Part shown: positions 7,689-15,757 of the stretch, piece after piece
How positions within the stretch are numbered: position 1 is the stretch's first letter
How the letters are laid out: the number at the start of each line of letters is the position of its first letter
Source: Campylobacter sp.
GTDB taxonomy: Bacteria; Campylobacterota; Campylobacteria; Campylobacterales; Campylobacteraceae
Reading direction: 5' to 3'
DNA: 24,343 bases
NCBI RefSeq assembly: GCF_020024835.1
Contig: NZ_JAHHTD010000022.1
Span: forward strand, 1-24,343
The notes under the pieces: generated by a model
What the model was told of the DNA's origin: nothing
The model's input: only the letters and a program-made list of their open reading frames with translations
Database searches by the model: none
Position numbers and translations under genes: made by a program

Positions 7689-8366
7689 TTATTTTTGTCC
7701 TATGTAAATAAAATGCTGCACACTTCCTTCAAAATTATATAAATTCATAAGCTCATAATCTCCCCAAAATAAAGGCTTAAAAGGTTCAAAGCTATTTTTT
7801 AAATCTTGTATATCTTTAGTAAATCTCATATAAGTTGAGCTATTTAATCTCCCTGTGTGTTTAACTTCACATAATCCATTTTCTAAAGCCTCACTTCTTT
7901 CAAAAGCACTATATCCTTTATCACTCATCATAGTTGCAAAAATTATCGCTCCGTCATTGCACATATCATAAAATTCTTGTATGGTATTTTTAAAATCATC
8001 TAAAGGTAGATAATACAGACTTTGATTTGCAAAAATTAAATCCATTTTTTCATTAAATAAATTTTTTATGCTAGCATTAGGTTTGATGACATAAAAATTG
8101 TTTTCATTTATATTTGTATCATTTTTCCAAGTGGTATTTAAACTTTCTACTATATCAACGCCAAAAGTTTTAAAACCTTTTGTTTGAAGATACTTAGAAT
8201 GAATTCCATTGCCACAACCAAAATCAAGCACATTTCCAGTAGTTTTTTGAAGTTTATATTTTAGAATTCTTTCATAAAATCTTATTACGTGCCCATCAGG
8301 ATATTGCAAGCCATAGTTTTCTTGGTCGTATTTTTGGGTATAAGCTTTTAAAGAATTGTCAATCAT
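7689..8366 (-). CDS. SAM-dependent class I methyltransferase, substrate unknown
   Basis: A soluble class I methyltransferase. Motif I is NVLDFGCGNGIHSKYL (about residues 45-60), the acidic end of strand 2 is GVDIVES, motif IV lies around DLIFANQSLYYLPLDDF, and a C-terminal half helps set substrate choice. I chose the ATG at 8366 (225 residues) over the one at 8396. AAGGAG sits seven bases upstream of 8366, the extra ten residues add nothing to the fold, and a TATAAT box at 8396-8401 would start transcription downstream of the earlier ATG. An (AT)11 microsatellite abuts that box. The gene follows the radical SAM gene in the same direction. I do not remember a counterpart at this place in C. 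jejuni, so it may be a local insertion. Confidence 0.85.
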   Translation of the reverse strand: MIDNSLKAYTQKYDQENYGLQYPDGHVIRFYERILKYKLQKTTGNVLDFGCGNGIHSKYLQTKGFKTFGVDIVESLNTTWKNDTNINENNFYVIKPNASIKNLFNEKMDLIFANQSLYYLPLDDFKNTIQEFYDMCNDGAIIFATMMSDKGYSAFERSEALENGLCEVKHTGRLNSSTYMRFTKDIQDLKNSFEPFKPLFWGDYELMNLYNFEGSVQHFIYIGQK

Positions 8367-8395
8367 AAATTTGCTCCTTGCATATTTTGATGACA

Positions 8396-8401
8396 ATTAT
8401 A
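8396..8401 (-). promoter_or_regulatory. Candidate -10 box for the methyltransferase, adjoining an AT microsatellite
   Basis: TATAAT read on the minus strand. Its upstream side merges with the alternating AT tract at 8398-8419, which would fill the spacer between the -10 and -35 regions. Transcription would begin near 8389, with AAGGAG and the ATG at 8366 downstream. Confidence 0.5.
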
Positions 8402-8419
8402 TATATATATATATATATA
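8398..8419. repeat. Dinucleotide microsatellite (TA)11
   Basis: Twenty-two bases of uninterrupted alternating TA between the radical SAM gene and the methyltransferase gene. It is self-complementary. It lies where the promoter spacer of the methyltransferase would be, so changes in copy number could alter transcription. Long dinucleotide tracts stand out here, because Campylobacter contingency loci mostly use homopolymers. Confidence 0.92.
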
Positions 8420-8424
8420 AAGGC

Positions 8425-9753
8425 TTAAAATTTCATATTATTAATTAAAGGATCAACATTTTCATACATAATATTAATACGTTCTTTATCTTTAATACGC
8501 TTATCGTCTCGAAATACAGCACGCACTAAATCCATACCAGTATAAAAATCTTTCATTAAGACCATAAATAAATAATACCCAAATTCGCTTGCATACAAGA
8601 TATTTTTATCTTGTATTATTGCCTTGCTTGCTTTAAGCCCTAAAAGTTCTATGAAAAGTTCTTTTTCAATGTTGCAATTTAAAATTTTATTAAATTGATT
8701 AATTGCAACTTTTCCAGTAAATATTTCTGTTAAAAATGCGTATTTTATAATTTCTTTTTTGCTAAATTTTACTTTAGCGATATTGGCATTTTGTTTTTCT
8801 TGTATCAATTTAGAATAATCATTTAAATTAAAGGCGTTTATTAAAAGCTCTCCGTCTAAAAAACTAAAAGCCCCGCTGCCAACACCTAAATACTCACGAT
8901 GAGAGCTTACGTATTCATCATTAAAATTGCTTTTTTCTAAAGAGAAAGACCACGCATTATTTCTTTCATAATCCTTAAAATAATCTACTATTGTGTTATA
9001 AAATTCTAATTCATTATCTTGAAAACTTACTCCTAAAGTTTTAGCAATATTATCTTTAGTGAGATTTGATTTCATAAGCGGGTAAGTGGTGATTTGTTGA
9101 GGTTTTAAATTCTTTGCAATTTCTAAATCTTTTAATAACTGCTCCTTAGTTTGACTTGGGAAATTAAAAATTAAATCAAGGCTTGTAATAGGAAGTATCC
9201 CTATAGCTTTAGAAAGCTTTGCTTGAAGCTCTTTGCTTGAGCCAAATTTATCGTATCTAGCCACTTTTTTTAAAATATCATCATTAAAACTTTGCACTCC
9301 ACAACTTAAACGATCAATTAAACCTATAAATATTTTTAATTTTTCAGGCTTTATATGATTAGGATCTGTTTCACAAGAAATTTCTTTTATATTGAAAAGC
9401 TTTTTGCAAAGTTCTAAAGTTTTAGCTAATTCTTCTTCATTAATTAAAGTCGTCCCTCCGCCAATATACATAGAGGTAAAATCAAATCCTTTGCATTTTA
9501 CTTGTTTAATTTCTTCTCTTAAGCTTTTAAAATATTTTTTTGCTAAATTTTCATCATAGTGGTATTTATGAAAGCTACAATATGGACAAAAAGTATGGCA
9601 AAATGGTATATGTATATAAAGCATATAAGATTTATCTATATTTGCCTTTTTGTCTTGTCCGTTTTTTAAAAGTTGCACATTAAAACCATTTTTTAAGGAT
9701 TTTTGCATAGTTTTGTGCGAGTAAAAAAACGCTATTTTTTGTAAAAAATTCAT
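8425..9753 (-). CDS. HemN/HemW-like radical SAM protein
   Basis: A 442-residue radical SAM enzyme of the coproporphyrinogen-III-dehydrogenase (HemN/HemW/HutW) family. The LYIHIPFC-TFCPYCSF segment carries the CxxxCxxC [4Fe-4S] motif (C52, C56, C59). YIGGGTT follows near residues 97-102, then the family blocks ETDPNHI, RLSCGVQSFND, TSLDLIFNFPSQT and LGVGSGAFSF, and a C-terminal HemN-like domain. It fits the annotated coproporphyrinogen oxidase homologue upstream of cme in C. jejuni (Cj0363c, from memory). Whether it is an oxidase, a heme chaperone (HemW) or a heme-processing enzyme (HutW type) cannot be decided from the sequence, and true hemN is usually elsewhere in Campylobacter. A TATAAT at 9773-9778 gives a short leader. 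It reads away from the porin remnant. Confidence 0.88.
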   Translation of the reverse strand: MNFLQKIAFFYSHKTMQKSLKNGFNVQLLKNGQDKKANIDKSYMLYIHIPFCHTFCPYCSFHKYHYDENLAKKYFKSLREEIKQVKCKGFDFTSMYIGGGTTLINEEELAKTLELCKKLFNIKEISCETDPNHIKPEKLKIFIGLIDRLSCGVQSFNDDILKKVARYDKFGSSKELQAKLSKAIGILPITSLDLIFNFPSQTKEQLLKDLEIAKNLKPQQITTYPLMKSNLTKDNIAKTLGVSFQDNELEFYNTIVDYFKDYERNNAWSFSLEKSNFNDEYVSSHREYLGVGSGAFSFLDGELLINAFNLNDYSKLIQEKQNANIAKVKFSKKEIIKYAFLTEIFTGKVAINQFNKILNCNIEKELFIELLGLKASKAIIQDKNILYASEFGYYLFMVLMKDFYTGMDLVRAVFRDDKRIKDKERINIMYENVDPLINNMKF

Positions 9754-9772
9754 ATTTAGCCTAAAATATTGA

Positions 9773-9780
9773 ATTATAAT
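9773..9780. promoter_or_regulatory. Shared palindromic -10 element, divergent promoters
   Basis: The 8-mer ATTATAAT contains TATAAT on both strands (minus 9773-9778, plus 9775-9780). The minus box fits the radical SAM gene (start of transcription near 9766, ATG at 9753). The plus box would give the porin remnant a leader of about 40 nt. The shared hexamer would make the two promoters compete. Confidence 0.45.
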
Positions 9781-9826
9781 TATCTAAAAAAGGTAATAAT
9801 TAATATTATTTTTTGAAAGTTTAAAT

Positions 9827-10012
9827 ATGAAAAATTTATACATTGTTTTGTTTATTTTAGTATCTATGTTATTTAGCATTTTAAATAGTGCTCCTTTAGA
9901 TGAAATTTTCCAAGATGTTAATGTTTCAGGTAGTGTGCGTTATCGTTTTGAGCATAACAATCCAAAAAACAAAAATAAAAGCAACTTGCGTCAAAGAATT
10001 CAAATGCATTAA
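9827..10012 (+). pseudogene. N-terminal remnant of a MOMP-type outer-membrane porin
   Basis: Sixty-one codons. There is a signal peptide with a positive start and a long hydrophobic core (about residues 4-18), a cleavage region LNSAPLDE, then DVNVSGSVRYRFE, which resembles the first mature strand of the Campylobacter major outer membrane porin (APLEEA-KDVDVSG-LRYRYD pattern). A porin of this kind is about 400 residues long; here the frame stops after NLRQRIQMH and only 12 bases remain before the cmeC stop codon, so the rest has been deleted. A weak GAAAG precedes the ATG. I recall a similarly short hypothetical gene (Cj0364) at this place in C. jejuni. If that is correct, the short frame has been kept for longer than a dead gene should be. 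It could therefore be a small exported protein rather than debris. Confidence 0.6.
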
Positions 10013-10024
10013 TATCAAATAAAT

Positions 10025-11467
10025 TTAATTATTATAAAAGTTATTTTTTAGATTTTCTTCCATTTCTTTGATATTGTTTTTTGAATTATCTTTTGCATTA
10101 AATCCGCCACCAAAAGCTTTTATAACATCTACAATAGAATTTGCTAACTCATAAGAAGAATTAGTATAAGAAAGTTTTGCATTAAGATAATTTCTTTGAT
10201 CTTGTAAATAATCAGCTAAATTTATTACGCCACTTTCATATTTTAAACTAGATATTTCATAAATTTTACTTTGAGCTAAAAATAAATTCTTGTAATTTTT
10301 TTCATTTTCATAATAGCTTTTGCGATTAAACAAGGCAAGTTGGATTTCTGCAAAAGCTTTTCTTAAAGTATTTTCATATTGTAAAAAAGCTTCATCTTTG
10401 CTAAGTTTTGCAATATTTACATTATTATAAATTTCACCCCAATGAAAAATAGGCATCATAAAATTTCCAGCTACGCCCCAAGTTCCACTACCATTTTTGA
10501 CCAATAAATCTAAGTCTTTGCTATCATATCCTAAGAGTCCAGTTAAAGAAAGATTTGGCAAAAATGCACTTCTTGCAACACCCACAAGATAGTTTTTCTC
10601 TTCAAGTATTTTTAAGCTACTTTGAATGTCAGGTCTTTGAAGTAAAATTTCACTTCCTATTCCTTGAGGTATATTGATGTCATATTGTCCAATCTTTGTA
10701 TAATTAATGCCATTATAGAGTATATCATCAATGTCATTTGAAGTTAATATTTTTAAAGCTTTAATATTGCTTTCTTTTTGAATTTTAGCATTTGTAAGTA
10801 GGATTTTAGAATTATCAAGTTCTACTTTAAATTTATTTAACTCATATTCGCCTATAACGCCTATTTTAAAAAGTTCTAGTTTTAAATTATAAGTATTTTG
10901 ATAGCTTTGGACATTTTCTTCTAAAATTTTAATTTGCTCACTCAAGCTTGCTATGTTAAAATAAGTTTTTGTAACATTAGAAATCAAACTAAGTCTAGCA
11001 CTTTCATAGTCAAATTCACTTGCTTGAAGTTTTGATTTTGAAGCACCATAATTATCTCTGTATTTTCCCCAAAGATCAACTTCATAACTTAAATTTAAAC
11101 CCAATTTAAAATCATTTGCATAGATAAATTTTTTGCTTTTATTACTTGGAGCATTAATACTAGTTTTAGATCTTGCACCTTCTGCACTGCCATCAAGTTT
11201 AGGAAATATATCGCTTCTTGATATACCCAAAGCTTCATAGGCTTTTTGTAAATTTATATAAGCTATTTGCAAATCGTTATTGTTTTTTAAAGCTTGTTCT
11301 ACTAGAAGATTTAGATTATCATCATTAAACATCTTCCACCATTGTGTATTGATACTAATATTTTCATCTAAGCTTTTAGTGTAATTTACATCAGCTATTT
11401 TTAAACTAGGTTTTAAACTACAAGCTGTTATAAGAAAACAACTTATGAAGATTAGGATTTTACGCAT
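10025..11467 (-). CDS. cmeC: Outer-membrane channel lipoprotein CmeC of the CmeABC efflux pump
   Basis: CmeC is the TolC/OprM-type channel that carries substrates of CmeB out through the outer membrane. The 480-residue protein has a lipoprotein signal with a lipobox ending ITAC (C16), then the two outer-membrane-efflux repeats. Family landmarks include WWKMFND, NNNDLQIAYINL, NLSYEVDLWGKYRD, ILLQRPDI, YLVGVARSAFLPNLSLTGLLG, MPIFHWGEIY and a C-terminal NSIVDVIKAFGGGF that matches C. jejuni CmeC closely. The start overlaps cmeB by 8 bases, with AGAGGT seven bases upstream inside cmeB. It is the last gene of the operon. Only 12 bases separate it from the convergent porin remnant, and no hairpin terminator is visible there. 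Confidence 0.95.
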   Translation of the reverse strand: MRKILIFISCFLITACSLKPSLKIADVNYTKSLDENISINTQWWKMFNDDNLNLLVEQALKNNNDLQIAYINLQKAYEALGISRSDIFPKLDGSAEGARSKTSINAPSNKSKKFIYANDFKLGLNLSYEVDLWGKYRDNYGASKSKLQASEFDYESARLSLISNVTKTYFNIASLSEQIKILEENVQSYQNTYNLKLELFKIGVIGEYELNKFKVELDNSKILLTNAKIQKESNIKALKILTSNDIDDILYNGINYTKIGQYDINIPQGIGSEILLQRPDIQSSLKILEEKNYLVGVARSAFLPNLSLTGLLGYDSKDLDLLVKNGSGTWGVAGNFMMPIFHWGEIYNNVNIAKLSKDEAFLQYENTLRKAFAEIQLALFNRKSYYENEKNYKNLFLAQSKIYEISSLKYESGVINLADYLQDQRNYLNAKLSYTNSSYELANSIVDVIKAFGGGFNAKDNSKNNIKEMEENLKNNFYNN

Positions 11468-14400
11468 TTGTTTTACCTCTTTTAGTATCTAGCCATTTGT
11501 TAAAACTTTCTAGTATATAGAAAAACAAAGGCACAAAAAATATCGCAATAGTAGAAGCAGCTATCATACCACCTATAACACCTGTGCCTATAGCGTGGCG
11601 ACTTGCACTTCCTGCTCCATAAGCGAAAAATAAAGGTAAAATACCACAAATAAATGCTAATGAAGTCATAACAATAGGTCTAAATCTTAATTTTGCTGCA
11701 TTAACAGCAGATTCAAAGATACTTTTACCTTTTTGTAAATGTTCTTCCATAGCAAATTCTACGATTAAGATTGCATTTTTAGCAGAAAGTCCTATAAGAA
11801 GCAAAAGTCCTGTTTGAAAATATATATCATTTTCTAAACCTCTAAGCCATACAAAAAGCAATGAACCAAAGACTGCAAATGGAACAGCGGTAATAACTGC
11901 TAGAGGCATTAGCCATCTTTCATATTGTGCTGCTAAAATTAAGAAAACAAACAAAAGTCCCAATGCAAATGCAACTGAACCTGTTCCACTGCTTGTTACT
12001 TCTTGATAAGCTGATCCTGACCATGCTATGGAGTATTCTTCGCCTAAAGTTTCTTTTGCAATTGCAGCGATTGTGTCTATAGCTTGACCTGAAGTATATC
12101 CAGTCGCAGGATCACCTTGCACTAGTGCTGATGGAAACATATTAAAACGTTTTACATCATCAGGACCAACACTTCTTGATAATGTTAATATACTATCAAG
12201 TGCAATCATTGAGCCATTTTTTGATCGAACAAAAATATTTTTTAAAGCATTTTGTGTATTCCTAAAATCACCAATAGCACTAATATTAACGCGATAATTT
12301 TTTCCTAACATAGAAAAATCATTAACATAATAAGTCCCTATGGTTGCATTTAAAGTGCTAAATATATCGTTTAAATTTAAATCATAAAGTTTTATTTTAT
12401 CACGATTAATTTCTAATTTTAATTGAGGAAAATTAGTATCTAATGTCGTTCTTACGTTTTTAAGTCCTGGGTGTTTATTTGCTGCTTCAATTAATTTATT
12501 TACATCAATTTGAATTTCATCATAACTTTTTCCATTACGATTTTGCACATACATTTCAAAGCCACCAGTTAAGCTTAAGCCTTGTATTGGTGGTGGATTT
12601 ATAAAGAATGATTGAGAGTTAGGATTTAGAAAGTATTGTCTATTATACATATTGGTTATATCAAAACTACTTACATTTCTATTATTCCAATCTTTTAAAT
12701 TGACAAACATTGTCCCTGTATTTTCTTTTAAAGAGCCTGTAAAAAGGTCATATCCTATAAGTGCTACTATATTGGCAATATTTTCATTTTTTCCTATTTC
12801 TTTAGACATAGTATCCATTACTTGTGTAGTTCTACTTAAAGAAGAAGCAGCTGGTAAATTTACAACAGATAAAAAACTTCCTTGATCTTCATTAGGGACT
12901 AAAGAATGAGGAACTATTTTGAATAATCCAACTAATCCTACTAAAAATATAACAAATACAAGAACAAATCTTATCGTTCTTTTTAGCATATATGCTACGC
13001 CTGCACCAAAAATATTAATAGACCAATCAAATATATCATTAAATTTTTTTACAAAATAAAATGGCTTGTTTTCATTTCTTCTTAAAAACATAGCACATAA
13101 AGACGGAGTTAAAGTGAGTGCAACAAAGCCTGATATAGTAACAGATATTGCTAAGGTAATAGCAAATTGCCTTTGAATTTCTCCTACAAATCCTGATACA
13201 AAAGAAACAGGTATAAATACAGCACAAAGCACAAGAACGATAGAAACTACTGGAGCAGCAACTTCATCCATAGCCTTAATAGCTGCATCTTTTATGCTTA
13301 TATTGGGATCTTCGTGTATAATTCTATCTATATTTTCTACAACAATAATAGCATCATCAACAACTATGCCAATGGCTAAAACTAATGCAAATAAAGTTAA
13401 TAAATTTATACTAAAACCTAGCACATAAAGCCCTGCAAAAGTCCCTAAAATAGATACTGGAACAGCTATCATTGGGATTATAGTTGAACGGAAATTTTTT
13501 AAAAATAGATACATTACAACTACAACAAGAAGTAATGCTTCAAAGAATGTTTTTATCACTTCTTTTATAGATGCTTTGATGAATAAAGTTGTATTATAAG
13601 GCACTTTATAAGCTAAGCCTTCTGGAAAATTTTTAGAGAGCTCTTGAAATTTAGCTTGTATTAATTCTGCTGTATTGACTGCATTAGCACCTGTTTGTAA
13701 GAAAATTAATATAGGCGTAGCACTACTTCCGTTTAATCTACCATTAAAGGTATATTCTCTTGATCCTAAGCCAACTTCTGCTACGTCTTTTAATCTTAAA
13801 AGCGAACCATCAGCATTGCCTCGTAAAATAATATTTTCAAATTCTTTAGGATTTTCTAATCTTCCTTGCATAGTTACTGAATACACATAAGGAGATCGTT
13901 CTACTACAGGTTCTTGTCCTATTTTACCTGTAGCGTATTGAGTATTTTGTTCTTTTACTGCGGTAATTACATCTGCTGCGGTAATTTGATATTTATTGAG
14001 CAAATCAGGATTTAGCCAAATTCTCATAGAATAATCCCTAGAACCCATAGCAATTGCATTTCCAACTCCAGGAACTCTAGCAAGATCATCTAAAATATTT
14101 AAAGCAACGTAATTATACACATCTAGTGCATTCATAGAACCATCAGGCGAATATAATGTCGCAACCTCTAAGATACTAGAACCTGTTTTTTTAACACTTA
14201 TTCCAGTTTTTTTAACATTTTCAGGAAGTTTTGCCATAGCGGCTGAAATTCTATTATTTACATCTACTGTCGCTTGATCAGGATCAGTTCCTATATTAAA
14301 GTATATACTTAAACTCATTTCACCTGAGGAGCTTGAGGTTGAGTCCATATAAATCATATTTTCAACGCCATTAATTGCATCTTCGAGTGGAATAGCAACG

Positions 14401-14582
14401 GTTTGTGCGATAGTTTGTGCATCAGCACCTGCATAAGTAGCACTTACTTTAACTACTGGAGGTGTTAAAGAAGGATATTGTTCTACAGGTAAAGAATAAA
14501 GCCCAATAATTCCAGTGAGTGAAATTATAATAGCAACAACACTAGCAAACACCGGTCTTTCTATAAAAAATTTAGAAAACAT
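11460..14582 (-). CDS. cmeB: RND-family multidrug efflux transporter CmeB
   Basis: CmeB is the inner-membrane proton-driven pump that exports bile salts, fluoroquinolones, macrolides and other drugs in Campylobacter. The 1040-residue protein has the full RND layout: a first span after FFIERPVFA, periplasmic porter loops, a cluster of spans, and a second half repeating this. Proton-relay residues are present as D409-D410 in GIVVDDAIIVVEN and K935 in GLSAKNAILIVEFA. HAE1-family signatures include QTIAQTVAIPLEDAINGVE and LRFRPIVMTSLAFI. The start forms TAATG with the cmeA stop, with GGGGA just upstream, and the end overlaps cmeC. I saw no truncation or loss of key residues. Confidence 0.97.
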   Translation of the reverse strand: MFSKFFIERPVFASVVAIIISLTGIIGLYSLPVEQYPSLTPPVVKVSATYAGADAQTIAQTVAIPLEDAINGVENMIYMDSTSSSSGEMSLSIYFNIGTDPDQATVDVNNRISAAMAKLPENVKKTGISVKKTGSSILEVATLYSPDGSMNALDVYNYVALNILDDLARVPGVGNAIAMGSRDYSMRIWLNPDLLNKYQITAADVITAVKEQNTQYATGKIGQEPVVERSPYVYSVTMQGRLENPKEFENIILRGNADGSLLRLKDVAEVGLGSREYTFNGRLNGSSATPILIFLQTGANAVNTAELIQAKFQELSKNFPEGLAYKVPYNTTLFIKASIKEVIKTFFEALLLVVVVMYLFLKNFRSTIIPMIAVPVSILGTFAGLYVLGFSINLLTLFALVLAIGIVVDDAIIVVENIDRIIHEDPNISIKDAAIKAMDEVAAPVVSIVLVLCAVFIPVSFVSGFVGEIQRQFAITLAISVTISGFVALTLTPSLCAMFLRRNENKPFYFVKKFNDIFDWSINIFGAGVAYMLKRTIRFVLVFVIFLVGLVGLFKIVPHSLVPNEDQGSFLSVVNLPAASSLSRTTQVMDTMSKEIGKNENIANIVALIGYDLFTGSLKENTGTMFVNLKDWNNRNVSSFDITNMYNRQYFLNPNSQSFFINPPPIQGLSLTGGFEMYVQNRNGKSYDEIQIDVNKLIEAANKHPGLKNVRTTLDTNFPQLKLEINRDKIKLYDLNLNDIFSTLNATIGTYYVNDFSMLGKNYRVNISAIGDFRNTQNALKNIFVRSKNGSMIALDSILTLSRSVGPDDVKRFNMFPSALVQGDPATGYTSGQAIDTIAAIAKETLGEEYSIAWSGSAYQEVTSSGTGSVAFALGLLFVFLILAAQYERWLMPLAVITAVPFAVFGSLLFVWLRGLENDIYFQTGLLLLIGLSAKNAILIVEFAMEEHLQKGKSIFESAVNAAKLRFRPIVMTSLAFICGILPLFFAYGAGSASRHAIGTGVIGGMIAASTIAIFFVPLFFYILESFNKWLDTKRGKTNA

Positions 14583-15676
14583 TATTGATTCCCCGCTATG
14601 CTAACACTTGCACCAGGTCGAATTTTTTTAAAATTATTGATAATAACCTTATCTCCATTTTTTAAACCCGTATCAATGATGGCTTTATCTGATGTTTGAT
14701 AAATCACATTAACAATAGTTTTGACTACTTTTCCATCTACTAAGGTATATACAAAAGTAATGCTATCATCTTGCAAAAGTGCAACTTGTGGAATTTCAAA
14801 ACCATCTTTTTGAACAAAACCTTTAACAACCACATTTGCAAATGAACCAGGCATTAAATTTGAAATATTATTATCAAATATAGCTTTAGCCTTTACTCCA
14901 CCACTATTTGTATCTATAACATTATCTATAAAATACAATTTTCCATCATAAAATTCACTACCTACTTGTGCTTTAACTTGAACATTTTCTAATTGCCAAT
15001 TTCCATCTTTTATATTTTTATTCATATTAATTTTATCTACATCTGAAATATAAAAATCTGCATATATAGGATTGATATTTGTAATACGCACAAGTTCTGT
15101 ATTTGAAGCATTAACATAATCACCTATATCCATAAGGCTATCTCCTAAAATACCATTAAATGGTGCGCTTACTATAGTGTATTTTAGATCTAATTTTGCA
15201 TTAGCAAGCTTTGCTCTAGAACTTTCTAAAGTAGCTTTAGTAGAGTTAAATTTGGCTAAACTCGCATCGAATTCTTTTTGGGAAATAGCGTTTTTTTCTA
15301 TCAATATACTATCTCTTTCAAAATTTTTTTGTGCATCTTCAAAATTTGCTTTTGCAACTAATGTATCTGCATATGCGACATCTACATTAGCCTGATATTT
15401 ATCAGGTTCAATTAAAAATAATTTATCACCTTTTTTTACAGCTTGACCACTTCTAAAATATTTTTTTTTGATTTCACCGCTAACTTTTGGTTTAATTATG
15501 ACATCTAAATCAGTATTTAACCTCGCAGGATAAGAAAACTCTAAAGGCAAATCTTGACTTTGCATTGTTATGACATTTACTGGTTGGGGTGGGAGTTGTT
15601 TTTTTTGGACTTTTTTCTCATCTAAGCAAGCTGTTAAAAATAAAAAAGCACATAAAATAATAATTTTAGTTTTCAT
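14582..15676 (-). CDS. cmeA: Periplasmic adaptor lipoprotein CmeA of the CmeABC efflux pump
   Basis: CmeA is the membrane fusion protein that joins CmeB to CmeC. The 364-residue protein has a lipoprotein signal with lipobox FLTAC (C17), a first lipoyl half (VIIKPKVSGEIKKKYFRSGQAVKKGDKLFLIEPDKYQ), an alpha-helical hairpin (about residues 95-150), a second lipoyl half (YTIVSAPFNGILGDSLMDIGDYV), a beta-barrel and a C-terminal membrane-proximal domain. AAGGAA lies before the ATG. It is the first gene of cmeABC, and a 16-bp CmeR-type palindrome lies 34 bases upstream of its ATG. An A9 tract (15461-15469) codes for three lysines within the first lipoyl half and could slip, though the frame is intact here. 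Confidence 0.96.
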   Translation of the reverse strand: MKTKIIILCAFLFLTACLDEKKVQKKQLPPQPVNVITMQSQDLPLEFSYPARLNTDLDVIIKPKVSGEIKKKYFRSGQAVKKGDKLFLIEPDKYQANVDVAYADTLVAKANFEDAQKNFERDSILIEKNAISQKEFDASLAKFNSTKATLESSRAKLANAKLDLKYTIVSAPFNGILGDSLMDIGDYVNASNTELVRITNINPIYADFYISDVDKINMNKNIKDGNWQLENVQVKAQVGSEFYDGKLYFIDNVIDTNSGGVKAKAIFDNNISNLMPGSFANVVVKGFVQKDGFEIPQVALLQDDSITFVYTLVDGKVVKTIVNVIYQTSDKAIIDTGLKNGDKVIINNFKKIRPGASVSIAGNQ

Positions 15677-15709
15677 TGAATTCCTTAATAAACAAATAAT
15701 TCTTAAAAA

Positions 15710-15725
15710 TGTAATTAAAATTACA
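15710..15725. promoter_or_regulatory. CmeR operator palindrome upstream of cmeA
   Basis: TGTAAT-TAAA-ATTACA, a perfect 6-bp inverted repeat around a 4-base centre, in the 81-bp cmeR-cmeA spacer. The C. jejuni CmeR site, from memory, is TGTAATAAATATTACA: the same arms, spacing and length. A TTGTCA (-35-like, 15735-15740 minus) lies upstream and TAATTA falls inside the palindrome, so a bound repressor would block the cmeA promoter. Confidence 0.88.
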
Positions 15726-15757
15726 AAAATATTTTGACAAATTTTAACAATTTTAAG

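Noticed and set aside
8367..8396. ATG at 8396 as start of the methyltransferase
   Set aside because: The TATAAT box directly upstream would start transcription after this ATG, and AAGGAG is placed for the ATG at 8366.
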